DNA of 64,000 nucleotides. Origin: Rhodospirillales bacterium. Its GTDB lineage: Bacteria; Pseudomonadota; Alphaproteobacteria; Rhodospirillales; Shumkoniaceae. Location: NCBI GenBank assembly GCA_018432935.1, contig JAHDSF010000022.1:248001-312000 (forward strand). The letters are read 5' to 3'. Made by a program: the position numbers and the translations under genes. How positions within the stretch are numbered: the first letter of the stretch is position 1; every line of letters starts with the position of its first letter. Under the pieces are notes generated by a model. That model saw only the letters and a program-made list of their open reading frames with translations. It made no database searches and had not been told where the DNA came from. Positions 1 through 10,088 of this stretch are shown one piece after another.

Positions 1-2
1 TC

Positions 3-1742
3 GAGGAGACATTGCAGACGGGACGGATACGACGCGTCGAGGACGACGTCTTCTGGCGCGCCGACGGTCGGGCGATCCCGGTCAGCTTTTCCGTCCATCC
101 GATGAGCGAGGGCGAGGCGATCGTCGGCGCCGTCGTCGGCTTCACCGACGTCACCCGCCGGAAGGCCGCGGAGGCGGCGCGGGAGGCCGCCCTGCGCGAA
201 GCCGAGCGGCTGGCCGGCGTGCGCCGGGAATTCCTTGCCAACATGAGCCACGAGATCCGCACTCCGATGAACGCCATTCTCGGCCTCAGCGAACTCCTGA
301 AGAGGCGGGTGGCGGACACCGACCAGCAGGCAAAGCTCACCATGATCTCGGAATCGGCCCAGCACCTGCTGGCGCTGGTCAACGACATTCTCGACCTGGC
401 CAAGATCGAGTCCGGCAAGCTGGTCGTCGAGGACGCCGCCTTCGATCTCGTGGCCGTGGTGGGCAATATCCGCTCGATGTTCGCCGACAGGGCCCGCAGC
501 AAGGGGCTGGCGCTTGCGATCGACGTCGAGGGCGTGCCCCGGTTCCTGCGTGGCGATTCCACCAAGCTTTCGCAGGCGTTGATCAACTATCTCAGCAACG
601 CGGTGAAGTTCACCGAAGCGGGCGCGATCGCGCTGCGCGGCCGGGTGGTCGAGGAGAGCGGCGACGACCTGATGGTCCGTTTCGAGGTGGAGGATACCGG
701 AACCGGGATTGCCGCAGAGGCGCACGAGCGCCTGTTCGCCGACTTCGAGCAGGCGGATGGCTCGACGACCCGGCGCTATGGCGGCACCGGCCTCGGGCTG
801 GCCATCACCCGCCGCCTTGCGCAGCTGATGGGAGGGGAGGTCGGGGTCGACAGCCGGCTCGGGTCGGGCAGCACCTTCTGGCTGACGGTGCGGTTGCGGC
901 GGGCGGCCGGGCCGTCCGGCGACGCCCGCCCCGCACGCAGTCCGGGGACCGACGGAATCCCGGCGGGGCGGCGGGTCCTGCTGGCCGAGGACAACGAGAT
1001 CAACCAGGATGTCGTGGTCGAGCTTCTCGCCGAGGCCGGGATCAAGGTTGACGTCGCCGGAAATGGCCTGCAGGCGGTGGCACTCGCGCAGGCCGCGCCC
1101 TACGACCTCATCCTGATGGACGTCCAGATGCCGGAAATGGACGGCCTTGAGGCGACCCGCGCGATCCGCCGTCTGCCGGGCTGGGAATCACGGCCGATTG
1201 TGGCGCTGACGGCCAACGTCCTCGATGAGGATCGGGAACGATGCCGCGCCGCCGGCATGACCGACTTCATCGCCAAGCCGGTGCCTCCCGACCGGCTGTT
1301 CGCCGTTCTGCGCTCCTGGCTGCCCGGTCCGGTGACGAATGCAGTTCCGTCGCGCCCGGGCGAGGCCGAGAGGCTCGCGGCGATTCCAGGGCTCGACGTG
1401 GCGGCGGGGCTGCGTCATATCGGCGGCCGCGAAGCCGGGTACCGACGCCTGGCCTGCGCGTATGTCAACGCCCACGGTTCGGACTTCCCGCGTCTGCGTC
1501 GCTGCCTCGAAGCCCGCGAGTTCGACGAGGCGCGGCGGCTGGCTCACTCCCTCAAGGGCGCCGCTGCGATCCTGGGCGCGGAGGTGGTGAGGCGGGCGGC
1601 CGGCGATCTCGAGCAGGCGATCACGGAGCGGCGGAGCGCCGACATCGGACGGCTGATGGCGGCAGCCGCAAGCGAGCACGAAGCCCTGACCGCCGCCCTC
1701 CGCGCTGCGCTTGACGTCCCGGCCGAGGAAGAAGCCCGGTAG
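3..1742 (+). CDS. Hybrid sensor histidine kinase with receiver and Hpt domains (5' end missing)
   Basis: The reading frame is open to the window edge and the first residues already lie inside a PAS/PAC fold ([13 protein letters not shown]), so the gene starts upstream; a TTG at 12 is only an in-frame codon. Counting from that TTG: PAS tail 1-48, helical linker 48-74, HisKA with the phospho-accepting His80 in [12 protein letters not shown], HATPase with DTGTGI and GGTGLGL, a receiver domain from about 320 with Asp370 in [11 protein letters not shown], and a C-terminal Hpt domain with His512 in AHSLKGAA. All four phosphorelay residues are present, so a His-Asp-His relay on one chain is expected. 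Sensory N-terminus, partner regulator and membrane topology are outside the window. Confidence 0.93.
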   Translation, partial: EETLQTGRIRRVEDDVFWRADGRAIPVSFSVHPMSEGEAIVGAVVGFTDVTRRKAAEAAREAALREAERLAGVRREFLANMSHEIRTPMNAILGLSELLKRRVADTDQQAKLTMISESAQHLLALVNDILDLAKIESGKLVVEDAAFDLVAVVGNIRSMFADRARSKGLALAIDVEGVPRFLRGDSTKLSQALINYLSNAVKFTEAGAIALRGRVVEESGDDLMVRFEVEDTGTGIAAEAHERLFADFEQADGSTTRRYGGTGLGLAITRRLAQLMGGEVGVDSRLGSGSTFWLTVRLRRAAGPSGDARPARSPGTDGIPAGRRVLLAEDNEINQDVVVELLAEAGIKVDVAGNGLQAVALAQAAPYDLILMDVQMPEMDGLEATRAIRRLPGWESRPIVALTANVLDEDRERCRAAGMTDFIAKPVPPDRLFAVLRSWLPGPVTNAVPSRPGEAERLAAIPGLDVAAGLRHIGGREAGYRRLACAYVNAHGSDFPRLRRCLEAREFDEARRLAHSLKGAAAILGAEVVRRAAGDLEQAITERRSADIGRLMAAAASEHEALTAALRAALDVPAEEEAR

Positions 1743-1747
1743 CTCTT

Positions 1748-2614
1748 CTATGCCGCGGCCTCGGCGGCGGTGCCGAGGCCCGACGGGATGCGGCCCTCGA
1801 ACCACAGGCCGGCGGTGGCCTGGGACATGGCATTGCCGTCGTGGGCGACATTGGGGACCTCGGTGAACCGCCAGAGGAACGGCACGCCGAGGCTGGCGGC
1901 CGCCTGCTTGCCGAAATCGAAGTAGTAGCGGGCGCGGTCGAGCCGGGCCGGTCCCTGGGCCAGCGCCTCGGGCTGGCTCGGCAGATTGGGCGCGTTGCTC
2001 TCGCAGTCGTTCAGGCCGGCCAGGATGTGCAGCGGATAAGCGAACAGCCGACGCAGTTCCTTCTCGCCGAAGCCGAGGCCGCCGAGCCCCTCCGGGAACG
2101 GCTTGTCCAGGGTCGGCAACGAATACCAGCCGGCATTGGCCGCCACCGCGGCCTCGAAGCAGTCGCCGCCATGGGTCGAGATCATGCGGTGGACGAACTG
2201 CGCCCCGGCCGAATGGCCGTAGATGCGCGCCTTCTCCCGCGCCATGACGCCGGATCGGCGCAGCTCCGCCACGATCCGTGCCGGAGTGGCGAAAACCCAG
2301 GCGTCGTAGGGCCGGACCCGTCCTTCGTCGTCGAAGACGAGGCCGTTGTTGTAGTGCTCGGTCTCGGGGAAATGGGCGTTCGGAAAGGTCGGGGCGACCA
2401 CCAGGAAGCCGTGGCGGTCGGCCGCCGCGATCCAGAAATCGCGGTATTCGTCGCCGTTGCGGTACATCCCGTGCTGGACGAACACGACCGGGTTCTCCGG
2501 CTTGTGGCCCAGCGGCCGGTAGGTGTTGAGGGTGACGGGACGGTCGGGATTCATCGGGTCGACGAACGGAATGGCGCTGCGGCCATGGCCGTCGAGAAGG
2601 CATTTCAGGGACAT
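1748..2614 (-). CDS. Alpha/beta hydrolase, last gene of the peptide ABC operon
   Basis: A 288-residue alpha/beta hydrolase of the extracellular-depolymerase/PHB-esterase-like type. Visible are an oxyanion-type VFVQHGMYRNG segment near residue 45 and the nucleophile elbow GHSAGAQ near residue 135. A late His in VPNVAHDGN is the likely catalytic His, with Asp in LNDCES a candidate third member. No signal peptide is seen, so it is probably cytoplasmic. It follows the second ABC ATPase by 9 bases and is probably co-transcribed, suggesting it hydrolyses an ester or amide in the imported compound. That substrate link is inference; the exact chemistry cannot be read from sequence. Confidence 0.85.
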   Translation of the reverse strand: MSLKCLLDGHGRSAIPFVDPMNPDRPVTLNTYRPLGHKPENPVVFVQHGMYRNGDEYRDFWIAAADRHGFLVVAPTFPNAHFPETEHYNNGLVFDDEGRVRPYDAWVFATPARIVAELRRSGVMAREKARIYGHSAGAQFVHRMISTHGGDCFEAAVAANAGWYSLPTLDKPFPEGLGGLGFGEKELRRLFAYPLHILAGLNDCESNAPNLPSQPEALAQGPARLDRARYYFDFGKQAAASLGVPFLWRFTEVPNVAHDGNAMSQATAGLWFEGRIPSGLGTAAEAAA

Positions 2615-2623
2615 GAACGATCC

Positions 2624-3633
<1,010 letters not shown>

Positions 3634-3637
<4 letters not shown>

Positions 3638-4611
3638 GGCAGCGGCTCCTGCGGGTTGTGGCAGCGCCAAGCCTGGCCACGCTCGCCTTCGCTCAACCCG
3701 GGTTCCTGCTCCTGACAGACCGGCAGGGCGCGGCTGCAGCGCGGGTGGAACGGGCAGCCGGCCGGACGGCGGGCCAGGGTCGGCGCGGCGCCCTCGATCT
3801 GGCGCAGCCGGGACCCGGGCGCGTTCTCGGCGGGGATCGAGTCGAGCAGCCCACGCGTGTAGGGGTGTCGCGGCCGGTCCAGCACGTCGTCGGTGTCGCC
3901 GATCTCGACGATGCGGCCGGCGTACATCACCGCCACCCGGTCCGCCAGCTCCGACACCACGCCGAGGTCGTGGGTGATCCACATGACGGCGGTTCCGGTG
4001 GTCCGGGCCAGCGCCTGCATCTCGGCCAGGATCTGGCCCTGGATGGTGACGTCGAGCGCGGTGGTCGGCTCGTCCGCGATGATGAGGTCGGGGGCATTGA
4101 GAAGAGCGGTGGCAATCGCCACCCGCTGCCGCATCCCGCCCGAGAACTCGTGCGGGTACTGGTCGATTCGGGTCTCGGGTGAAGTGATGCCGACTTGGCG
4201 CAGGGCGGCGATGGCACGTTCGCGCGCCGCCGCCGGTGGCACCTCGGCGTGCTCGGTGACCGCTTCCGCCATCTGCTCGCCGATCGTCAGCACCGGGTTG
4301 AGCGCGGCCAGCGAGTCCTGGAAGATCATGGCGATCTCCTTGCCGCGGAGCTGGCGCAGCTCGCGCTCGGTCAGGCGCCTGAGGTCGCGTCCCTTGAACA
4401 GCACTTCGCCGGCGATCACCTCGCCCGGAGGGTCGACCAGCCCGATCAGCGACGACCCGGCCACCGATTTGCCCGAACCGGATTCTCCGACCAGTCCCAG
4501 GACCTCGCCGGGCCGGATCGCGAAGCTGACGCCGTCGACCGCGGTGTAGGCGCCGTCGAGGAAGTGGAAGACCGTACGCAGGCCACGGACGTCGAGGAGC
4601 GGAGAGGTCAT
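3634..4611 (-). CDS. Peptide/nickel-type ABC transporter ATPase (DppD/OppD-like)
   Basis: A 325-residue ATPase with Walker A GESGSGKS near 42-49, MIFQDSLAALNP, signature FSGGMRQRVAIATAL, Walker B LIIADEPTTALD and the switch His in WITHDLG. The oligo_HPY tail (HPYTRGLLDSIPAEN) and Cys residues (CPFHPRC) are those of DppD/OppD. The start ATG overlaps the stop of the downstream-permease gene by four bases, and its own stop overlaps the next ATPase the same way, so the block is translationally coupled. Confidence 0.95.
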
Positions 4612-5528
4612 GCGCGCCTCGCCTCGAAGGCGCGGCGCATGCGGTCGCCGACCAGATTGAGAGAGAAGATGAGGACCACCAGGGCCAGCCCGGGAAACAC
4701 GCTGATCCAGTACTCGCCGCTCAACAGGAACTCGAACCCATTGGCGACCAGCAGCCCGAGCGAAGGCCGCGTCACCGGCACGCCGACGCCCAGGAAGGAC
4801 AGCGTGGCCTCCAGGGTGATGGCGTGGGCGACCTGAATGGTGGCGACCACCAGCACGGCGCCGATGCTGTTGGGCAGCAGGTGGCGGAACATGATGCGGC
4901 CGTTCGAATAGCCAAGGTTCTGGGCCGCCTCGACGTACTCCTTGCGGCGCTCCACCAAGGCGGCGGCGCGCATGATGCGGGCGTAGATGGCCCACTGCAC
5001 GGCGACGATCGCGAACACCACCTTGTCGACGCCCCGTCCCATCACCGCCAGCAGCACCAGGGCCACCAGGATGGACGGAAAACCGAGAATGAAGTCGACC
5101 AGCCGCATCAGCAAGGCGTCGATCTTGCCACCGAAGTTGACTGCGAACAGGCCGACGGTGACGCCGATGGTCAAGGCGATCGCGGTGGCGGTCAGGCCGA
5201 CCAGGAGGCTCACCCGCAGGCCGAACAGGATCGCCGACACCATGTCGCGCCCCTGGGAGTCGGTGCCGAGCCAGAACGTCAGCCCGTCCATGCTCCGTTC
5301 GCCCGGAGGGAGGCGGTTGTCCATCACGCTGAAGCTGTTGAGATCGTAGGGATCTTGCGGGGCAAGCAGGGGCAGCAGCAGGCCGGCGGCAATGACGACC
5401 GCGAGGGCGATGACGGCGCTCCGCATGCTCGGCCGGCGCTTCAGGCGCTGCAGGTTGAAGGAGCGGCGCGGCGTCTTGACCAGCGGCGGCACGAACATCG
5501 GATCGACGGGGCGCTCGGGGCGGCTCAC
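4608..5528 (-). CDS. Peptide ABC transporter permease (DppC-like)
   Basis: About 306 residues. The N-terminal region has a cytoplasmic stretch, then TM1 (SAVIALAVVIAAGLLLPLLAP) and a periplasmic loop with the typical LGTDSQGRDMVSAILFGLR. The BPD transmembrane domain follows, with the EAA-type ATPase coupling loop EAAQNLGYSNGRIMFRHLLP. The GTG start at 5528 is chosen because it overlaps the upstream permease stop by four bases (GTGA), the same arrangement as the next two junctions; an internal ATG ten codons later is the alternative. Confidence 0.92.
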   Translation of the reverse strand: MSRPERPVDPMFVPPLVKTPRRSFNLQRLKRRPSMRSAVIALAVVIAAGLLLPLLAPQDPYDLNSFSVMDNRLPPGERSMDGLTFWLGTDSQGRDMVSAILFGLRVSLLVGLTATAIALTIGVTVGLFAVNFGGKIDALLMRLVDFILGFPSILVALVLLAVMGRGVDKVVFAIVAVQWAIYARIMRAAALVERRKEYVEAAQNLGYSNGRIMFRHLLPNSIGAVLVVATIQVAHAITLEATLSFLGVGVPVTRPSLGLLVANGFEFLLSGEYWISVFPGLALVVLIFSLNLVGDRMRRAFEARRA

Positions 5529-6502
5529 GACGCGCGCTCCATCAGCTTCACCCGCGGGTCGAGAGCGGCGTAGATGAGATCGACGGTCAGGTTGATGATC
5601 ACGAACAGGAAGGTGATCATCATGATGTAGGCGACCACCACCGGGCGGTCGAGCCGGTAGATGCTGGTGATCAGGAGCTTGCCCATCCCCGGCCAGGCGA
5701 ACACCGTCTCGGTGATGGTCGAGAAGGCGATCAGCTGCCCGAACTCGACCCCGACCACGGTGACGATCGGGATCAGGATGTTGCGCAGGATGTGGCGGCG
5801 CACGATGCCTTGCGGCCGCACCCCCTTGGCACGGGCGAACCTGACGTAATCCTGCAGACGCGCCTCGGCGGCGCCCGATGCGGTCAGTCGCGTCATCAGC
5901 GCCATGTTCGGGATCGAAAGGTTGAGCACCGGCATGACCAGATGGCGAATGCCGTCGAGCGTGAGGAAGCTGAGCGGCACCCCCAGCACCGTCACCGTCT
6001 CGCCGCGCCCCGAGGTCGGCAGCCAGTGGACCCACACCGACAACAGCAGGATCAGCATCATGCCTTTCCAGAAATTCGGCAGAGAGTAGCCGAGGATGGA
6101 GCCGGTCATGATGATCCTGGAGGTCCGCGAATCGCTGTGCAGCCCCGCGACAAGGCCCAGCGGAATGCCGACCAGGCAGGCCAGCAGAAGGGCGAAGAAC
6201 ACCAGCTCGAAAGTGGCCGGCATGCGGCTGACGATAAGCTGGATCGCCGGCTCGCCGTGGACGAACGACTGGCCGAGGTCGCCGCGCAGAGCGTTGCCGA
6301 GGAAGGTCAGGTACTGCTCCCAGATCGGTCGGTCGAGGCCGAGGATCTGGATCATCCGGTCGCGCTCGAGCTCGGTCGCCTCCTGGCTCACCAGCAGCTC
6401 GACCGGGTCGCCGATCGCGTAGACGGCGAGGAACACGACGAGAGACACAGCCAGCAGGACGCCGATGCTCTGCAACAGACGTTGGAGGACGAAGGTTCCC
6501 AC
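5525..6502 (-). CDS. Peptide ABC transporter permease (DppB-like)
   Basis: A 325-residue inner-membrane permease. TM1 lies near residues 9-28 and is followed by the DppB-type loop with LGLDRPIWEQYLTFLGNALRG. Further TM segments and the coupling loop YVRFARAKGVRPQGIVRRHI precede the C-terminal DPRVKL end typical of DppB/GsiC. It is the first cytoplasmic-membrane gene after the binding protein, separated from it by about 117 bases containing a hairpin, and forms a heterodimer with the DppC-like permease. Confidence 0.95.
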   Translation of the reverse strand: MGTFVLQRLLQSIGVLLAVSLVVFLAVYAIGDPVELLVSQEATELERDRMIQILGLDRPIWEQYLTFLGNALRGDLGQSFVHGEPAIQLIVSRMPATFELVFFALLLACLVGIPLGLVAGLHSDSRTSRIIMTGSILGYSLPNFWKGMMLILLLSVWVHWLPTSGRGETVTVLGVPLSFLTLDGIRHLVMPVLNLSIPNMALMTRLTASGAAEARLQDYVRFARAKGVRPQGIVRRHILRNILIPIVTVVGVEFGQLIAFSTITETVFAWPGMGKLLITSIYRLDRPVVVAYIMMITFLFVIINLTVDLIYAALDPRVKLMERAS

Positions 6503-6553
6503 GCACGCTTCCCTGGACTGCGATACCGGCTGAACCGCGGCTCCTTCACCCAG

Positions 6554-6581
6554 CCCTCACCCCTTTTCACAGGGGCGAGGG
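6554..6581 (-). terminator. Intercistronic hairpin between binding-protein and permease genes
   Basis: CCCTCACCCC (6554-6563) pairs with GGGGCGAGGG (6572-6581) around an eight-base loop, with one mismatch. It lies in the gap between the ABC binding-protein gene and the first permease and has no long T run on the operon strand. It is more likely an attenuator or mRNA-stability hairpin that keeps binding protein in excess than a full terminator. This is inference from structure and position. Confidence 0.45.
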
Positions 6582-6619
6582 ACGGGATGAGGGTCAGCCT
6601 TGGCCGTCTGTCGTTCTTG

Positions 6620-8236
6620 TCAGCGGGCCGGCTTGACGGCTGCCGCCAACGTGTACTGGTCCATCCGGCCTTCGTACGAGAGGCCCTTGCGGAAAGCCCA
6701 GATCGTGCTCTCGAAATGGATCGGGATGTCCGGCAGGCTCTTGAGTGCCATCCTGGCGGCCTGCTGGAGCAGCTCGGAGCGCTTCTTCTCGTCGATGGTG
6801 GCGTTTGCCTGGCTGATCACGGCGTCGAACTCGGGATCGGACCAGCCGCCGTAGTTGGAGCGTCCGGTGCCGAGGTTCTTGTTGTTGGTGGCGACGAACT
6901 GGGTGAGGAAGTTGCTGGCGCCGCCGAAGCTCGAACCCCAGCCGCCCTGCGACAGGCTGAACTCGCGCTTGCTGCGGCGGGAGAAGAAGATCGAGCTGGT
7001 CATCGCATCGACCTCGGTCTGGATGCCGACCCGGTTCAGGAACTGGGCGATCGCCTGGGCCACCTGGCCGTCGTTGATATAGCGGTCGTTGGTGGCGTGC
7101 AGGGTGAGCTTGAAGCCGTTCGGGTAGCCGGCTTCGGCCAGCAGCTCCTTGGCCTTCTTGGGATCGTAAACCAGCGGCTCCGGCTTCGGCTGGGCGCCGA
7201 ACATGGTCTCGGGCACGAACTGGCTGGCCGGCGCCGCAGCATCGTCCATGATCCGCTTCACGATGACGTTGCGGTCGATCGCCAGCGAAACCGCCCGCCG
7301 CACCCGCTCGTCCTTGAACGGGTTCTTGCCGTCGGCGGTCTCGACGAAGGGGCTCTTGTCGCGCTCGATGTCGAACTGCAGGAAGATGACGCGGTTCGAC
7401 GGCTTGGTGGTGATCGAGAACTTGGGGTCCTTCTTCAGGTTGTTGGCGTCGCGGGCCGATGGGCTTTCGATCAGGTCGTAGTCGCCGGCGAGCAGGCCGG
7501 CCAGACGCGGGCCGGCATTGGGAACCGGCAGCAGCGAGACCTTGTCCCAGGCGGGCTTCTCGCCCCAGTAGCCGTCGTTGCGGACCAGCTCGACGCCGGC
7601 GCCCTTGACGTACTTCACCAGCTTGAACGGCCCGGTCCCGATCGTCGCCTCGCCGCTGTTGAGCTGGGCAAGGGTCGGCCATTCCCCGGTCACGCCGCAC
7701 TTCTTCTCGAGGTCGAAGGTGATCTCGCCGTGAGGGACGATGCTGTCGGAGAGGATGGCGATCTCGGCCAGCTTTTCGGGGATCAGCGGGTCCGGGGTCT
7801 TGGTGGTGATCTTGAGGGTCAGGTTGTCCGGGGTCTCCACCTTCGCGAAAGCGGTCACATAAGGGGTGAAGGAGCCGGCGACGCTCTGCGGGTTGTTCAT
7901 CACCCGGCAGAAGGTGAAGATCACGTCGTTGACGTCGAAGGGATCGCCGTTGGTGAACTTGACGCCGCTGCGGAGCTTGAAGACCCAGGTGGTGTCATCG
8001 ACCGCCTGCCACGAACTCGCCAGCCCCGGCACCGCCTTCTGGTCGGCGTTCGTCGCCGCCAGGGCATCGAAGATGTACTTCCCCAGCGCGTTGTTGGGGG
8101 AGACGTTGTGGTAGTGCGGATCGGCGGCGGTGGGCTCCGAGGCGAGTGCGATCCGCAACGCCTCCGCCCCGGCCGAGACGGGCACGATGGCCGGCAGAAT
8201 TGCGAGGCCGAGGGTACCCAGAAGTCTGGCGTTCAT
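6620..8236 (-). CDS. Periplasmic substrate-binding protein of peptide-type ABC transporter
   Basis: A 538-residue family-5 extracellular solute-binding protein. The start at 8236 gives a Sec signal peptide (positively charged MNAR, hydrophobic LLGTLGLAILPAIVPVSA, cleavage near 22-24) and sits behind a strong GGAGAGGAGG ribosome site; the longer frame upstream lacks these. The mature part begins with the family pattern EALRIALASEPTAADPHYHN. It includes the usual DLIESPSA and VRRAVSLAIDRNVIVKRI blocks. It delivers the ligand (peptide, opine or similar; not determinable here) to the permeases downstream. Confidence 0.95.
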   Translation of the reverse strand: MNARLLGTLGLAILPAIVPVSAGAEALRIALASEPTAADPHYHNVSPNNALGKYIFDALAATNADQKAVPGLASSWQAVDDTTWVFKLRSGVKFTNGDPFDVNDVIFTFCRVMNNPQSVAGSFTPYVTAFAKVETPDNLTLKITTKTPDPLIPEKLAEIAILSDSIVPHGEITFDLEKKCGVTGEWPTLAQLNSGEATIGTGPFKLVKYVKGAGVELVRNDGYWGEKPAWDKVSLLPVPNAGPRLAGLLAGDYDLIESPSARDANNLKKDPKFSITTKPSNRVIFLQFDIERDKSPFVETADGKNPFKDERVRRAVSLAIDRNVIVKRIMDDAAAPASQFVPETMFGAQPKPEPLVYDPKKAKELLAEAGYPNGFKLTLHATNDRYINDGQVAQAIAQFLNRVGIQTEVDAMTSSIFFSRRSKREFSLSQGGWGSSFGGASNFLTQFVATNNKNLGTGRSNYGGWSDPEFDAVISQANATIDEKKRSELLQQAARMALKSLPDIPIHFESTIWAFRKGLSYEGRMDQYTLAAAVKPAR

Positions 8237-8302
8237 GAAGAACCTCCTCTCCGGCGAGCGCTTCCTCCGCGGGCACGCTCGTCTTGCTTTGCGCGGGCAA
8301 AT

Positions 8303-8331
8303 ATGAAAACTTATTTTTACGGAAATGAAAA
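8303..8331. promoter_or_regulatory. AT-rich divergent promoter/operator with repeated ATGAAAA
   Basis: In the 135-base gap between the RpiR-type regulator and the ABC operon lies an AT-rich island, unusual in this GC-rich window. ATGAAAA occurs at 8303-8309 and again at 8325-8331, 22 bases apart (two helical turns). The first copy is also half of an imperfect palindrome ending in TTTTTA at 8319. Position and symmetry suit an RpiR-family operator controlling both directions; binding is inferred. Confidence 0.4.
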
Positions 8332-8371
8332 GCATGGAAACCAGGGGCCGTCAAGGCCGGGTGCGCCACCA

Positions 8372-9259
8372 ATGGATTTCTATTCGGAAATTGCCAAACG
8401 CATCGCGCGGACGTATTCGGGGCTCAGCACCTCGCACAAGCGGATTGCCGATTTCGTCCTCGGCTCGCCCGCCGAGTCGGCGATGATGACAATCGAAGAG
8501 CTGGCGAATGCCTGCCGGGTTTCCATCGCCACCGCCAACCGCTTCGCCAAGGCGCTCGGGTTCGAGGGGTTCGCCGAGTTCCGCGCCCACCAGACCGAGG
8601 CAGTGCGACTGGCGCTCGCCCCGGTGGAGAAGCTGAAGGCGGGGCGGGATGGCTCCGTCACCGGCTTCGACATCATCACCAGCGGACTGCGCCAGGACGT
8701 CACCAACCTCGAGAAGACGCTCGAGATGCTGACCCAGGAACGCTGCGAGAAGGCGGTCGCACTGATCCTGGAAGCCGAGCGCATCTTCACCTATGGCGCC
8801 GGCATCAGCTATCACGTCGCGGGCATCCTGACCCACGGGCTGGAGCCCTTCTGCCGCGGCAATGTCAGCATGATCGGGGCGACCGGCGGCGAGAACGCCG
8901 CGCTTCGCCGCCTTGTCCACGCCGGCGGGAACGATCTCGTCATCCTGGTCTCCTTCCCGCGCTACGCCACCGAGACGGTCGAGCTGCTGGGCGTGGCCAA
9001 GGAAAGGGGAACGCGGATCCTGTGCATCACCGATCGCCCGGCCTCGCCGCTCGCCGGCCCCGCCGACGTGGTCCTCTACGCGCAGACCGAGCGCCATCTC
9101 CTGCCCAATTCCGGGGCCGCGGCGTTCGCTTTGGTCGACGGCCTGGCGGCGGCGGTCGCCAACCGCCGCGGGGAAGGGATCGACATCCAGATGCGCCTCG
9201 CCGCCCGCTACCTGCCGGATGTCGGCAGGACGCCTGGCGCCAAGCCGGACGGCCGCTGA
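8372..9259 (+). CDS. RpiR-family transcriptional regulator (HTH + SIS)
   Basis: A 295-residue regulator. The N-terminal HTH_6 domain (about 1-77) contains MTIEELANACRVSIATANRF. A SIS sugar-isomerase fold (about 115-250) contains IFTYGAGISYHVAGIL and LVILVSFPRYATETVELL. SIS domains usually sense phosphorylated sugars, but RpiR proteins next to peptide-type ABC operons are common in alphaproteobacteria and their ligand is then unknown. It is divergent from the ABC operon at 1748-8236 and very likely its regulator. The start ATG at 8372 fits the family N-terminus (MDFYSEIAKRI). Confidence 0.92.
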   Translation: MDFYSEIAKRIARTYSGLSTSHKRIADFVLGSPAESAMMTIEELANACRVSIATANRFAKALGFEGFAEFRAHQTEAVRLALAPVEKLKAGRDGSVTGFDIITSGLRQDVTNLEKTLEMLTQERCEKAVALILEAERIFTYGAGISYHVAGILTHGLEPFCRGNVSMIGATGGENAALRRLVHAGGNDLVILVSFPRYATETVELLGVAKERGTRILCITDRPASPLAGPADVVLYAQTERHLLPNSGAAAFALVDGLAAAVANRRGEGIDIQMRLAARYLPDVGRTPGAKPDGR

Positions 9260-9337
9260 GGATGAGAAGACCATGCAGGGGACGCCGAACGCGCGGTAGC
9301 CGAATTTCTCGAGGCTAGGCCGGCGTTGTCCGGCAAG

Positions 9338-9373
9338 AAAAAGGCCGCTAGGTTCACGAACCTAGCGGCCTTT
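9338..9373 (-). terminator. Rho-independent terminator of tRNA-Ala
   Basis: A perfect 12-base stem (9343-9354 with 9359-9370, GGCCGCTAGGTT) closes a four-base loop. On the minus strand it is followed by five T (complement of 9338-9342), just downstream of the tRNA. On the plus strand it is followed by TTT, so it could also stop transcripts leaving the RpiR gene. Confidence 0.85.
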
Positions 9374-9379
9374 CCGAAC

Positions 9380-9455
<76 letters not shown>

Positions 9456-9548
9456 GTCGGCCCCGCCTCCGCCCGGCGGCGGAGGGGAGGGGCCGAAAAA
9501 TAGCGCGCGGGCGCGAAAAGGCAAGCGGAAAAAGTGCCGCTCGCGCCG

Positions 9549-9908
9549 CTAGAGGTGCTCCTCGTCGTCGTCGATGTGCTCCATGATCTCCGAGACGTCG
9601 TCCTCGTCCTCGCCGAGGTCCGACGTGTCCTCGATCAGCTCCTCGTCCTGCTCCTCGACCTCGACGTCATCGACCTCGTCGTCCTCGAAACCGCCGAGCT
9701 CGGCTCCCGGCACGATCGGGGCTTCCTTGGGCGCCTTGGCCGGGGTCAGGACCTCGACCACCGCCGCCTTGCGGCGCGGCCGGGCCGGCTTGCCGATCTC
9801 GAAAACGGTACCGCACTTGGGGCAGGTCGCGGGGCTGTGCATCAGGTCGTAAAAGCGGGTGCCGCAGGCATGGCACGTCCGCTTGGTCCCCCATTCGGCT
9901 TTTGCCAC
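9549..9908 (-). CDS. TIGR02300/FYDLN-acid family protein
   Basis: A 119-residue alphaproteobacterial protein. It has two CxxC pairs (CHAC near 12-15, CPKC near 28-31) flanking the family motif [12 protein letters not shown], which suggests a small zinc ribbon. A central basic PRRKA stretch is followed by a very acidic tail of Asp and Glu. It has no assigned function. Its placement divergent from aroA is the usual one for this family in alphaproteobacteria and supports the taxonomic call. Confidence 0.93.
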   Translation of the reverse strand: MAKAEWGTKRTCHACGTRFYDLMHSPATCPKCGTVFEIGKPARPRRKAAVVEVLTPAKAPKEAPIVPGAELGGFEDDEVDDVEVEEQDEELIEDTSDLGEDEDDVSEIMEHIDDDEEHL

Positions 9909-10088
9909 GGGCCACTCCCATTCGTGAAACCAGAGGCAGCCGTTTGCGACGAACCGCCTGCCTGTGTCAAGAGCAAAATCGGCGCTCCCCGGCGCCTCAC
10001 CCAGCCCCGCCGGGCGGGGCTACCGCGGGGCTCCGGATTCATGCTATGGAGCCTGCCTCGTGACCGTGGCGAAAAAGGAGGTCTGCGC

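Noticed and set aside
5792-9259. Very long open frame on the plus strand opposite the ABC operon
   Set aside because: Only its end (from 8372) encodes a protein with family motifs; the rest is the complement of the permease and binding-protein genes, kept open by high GC.
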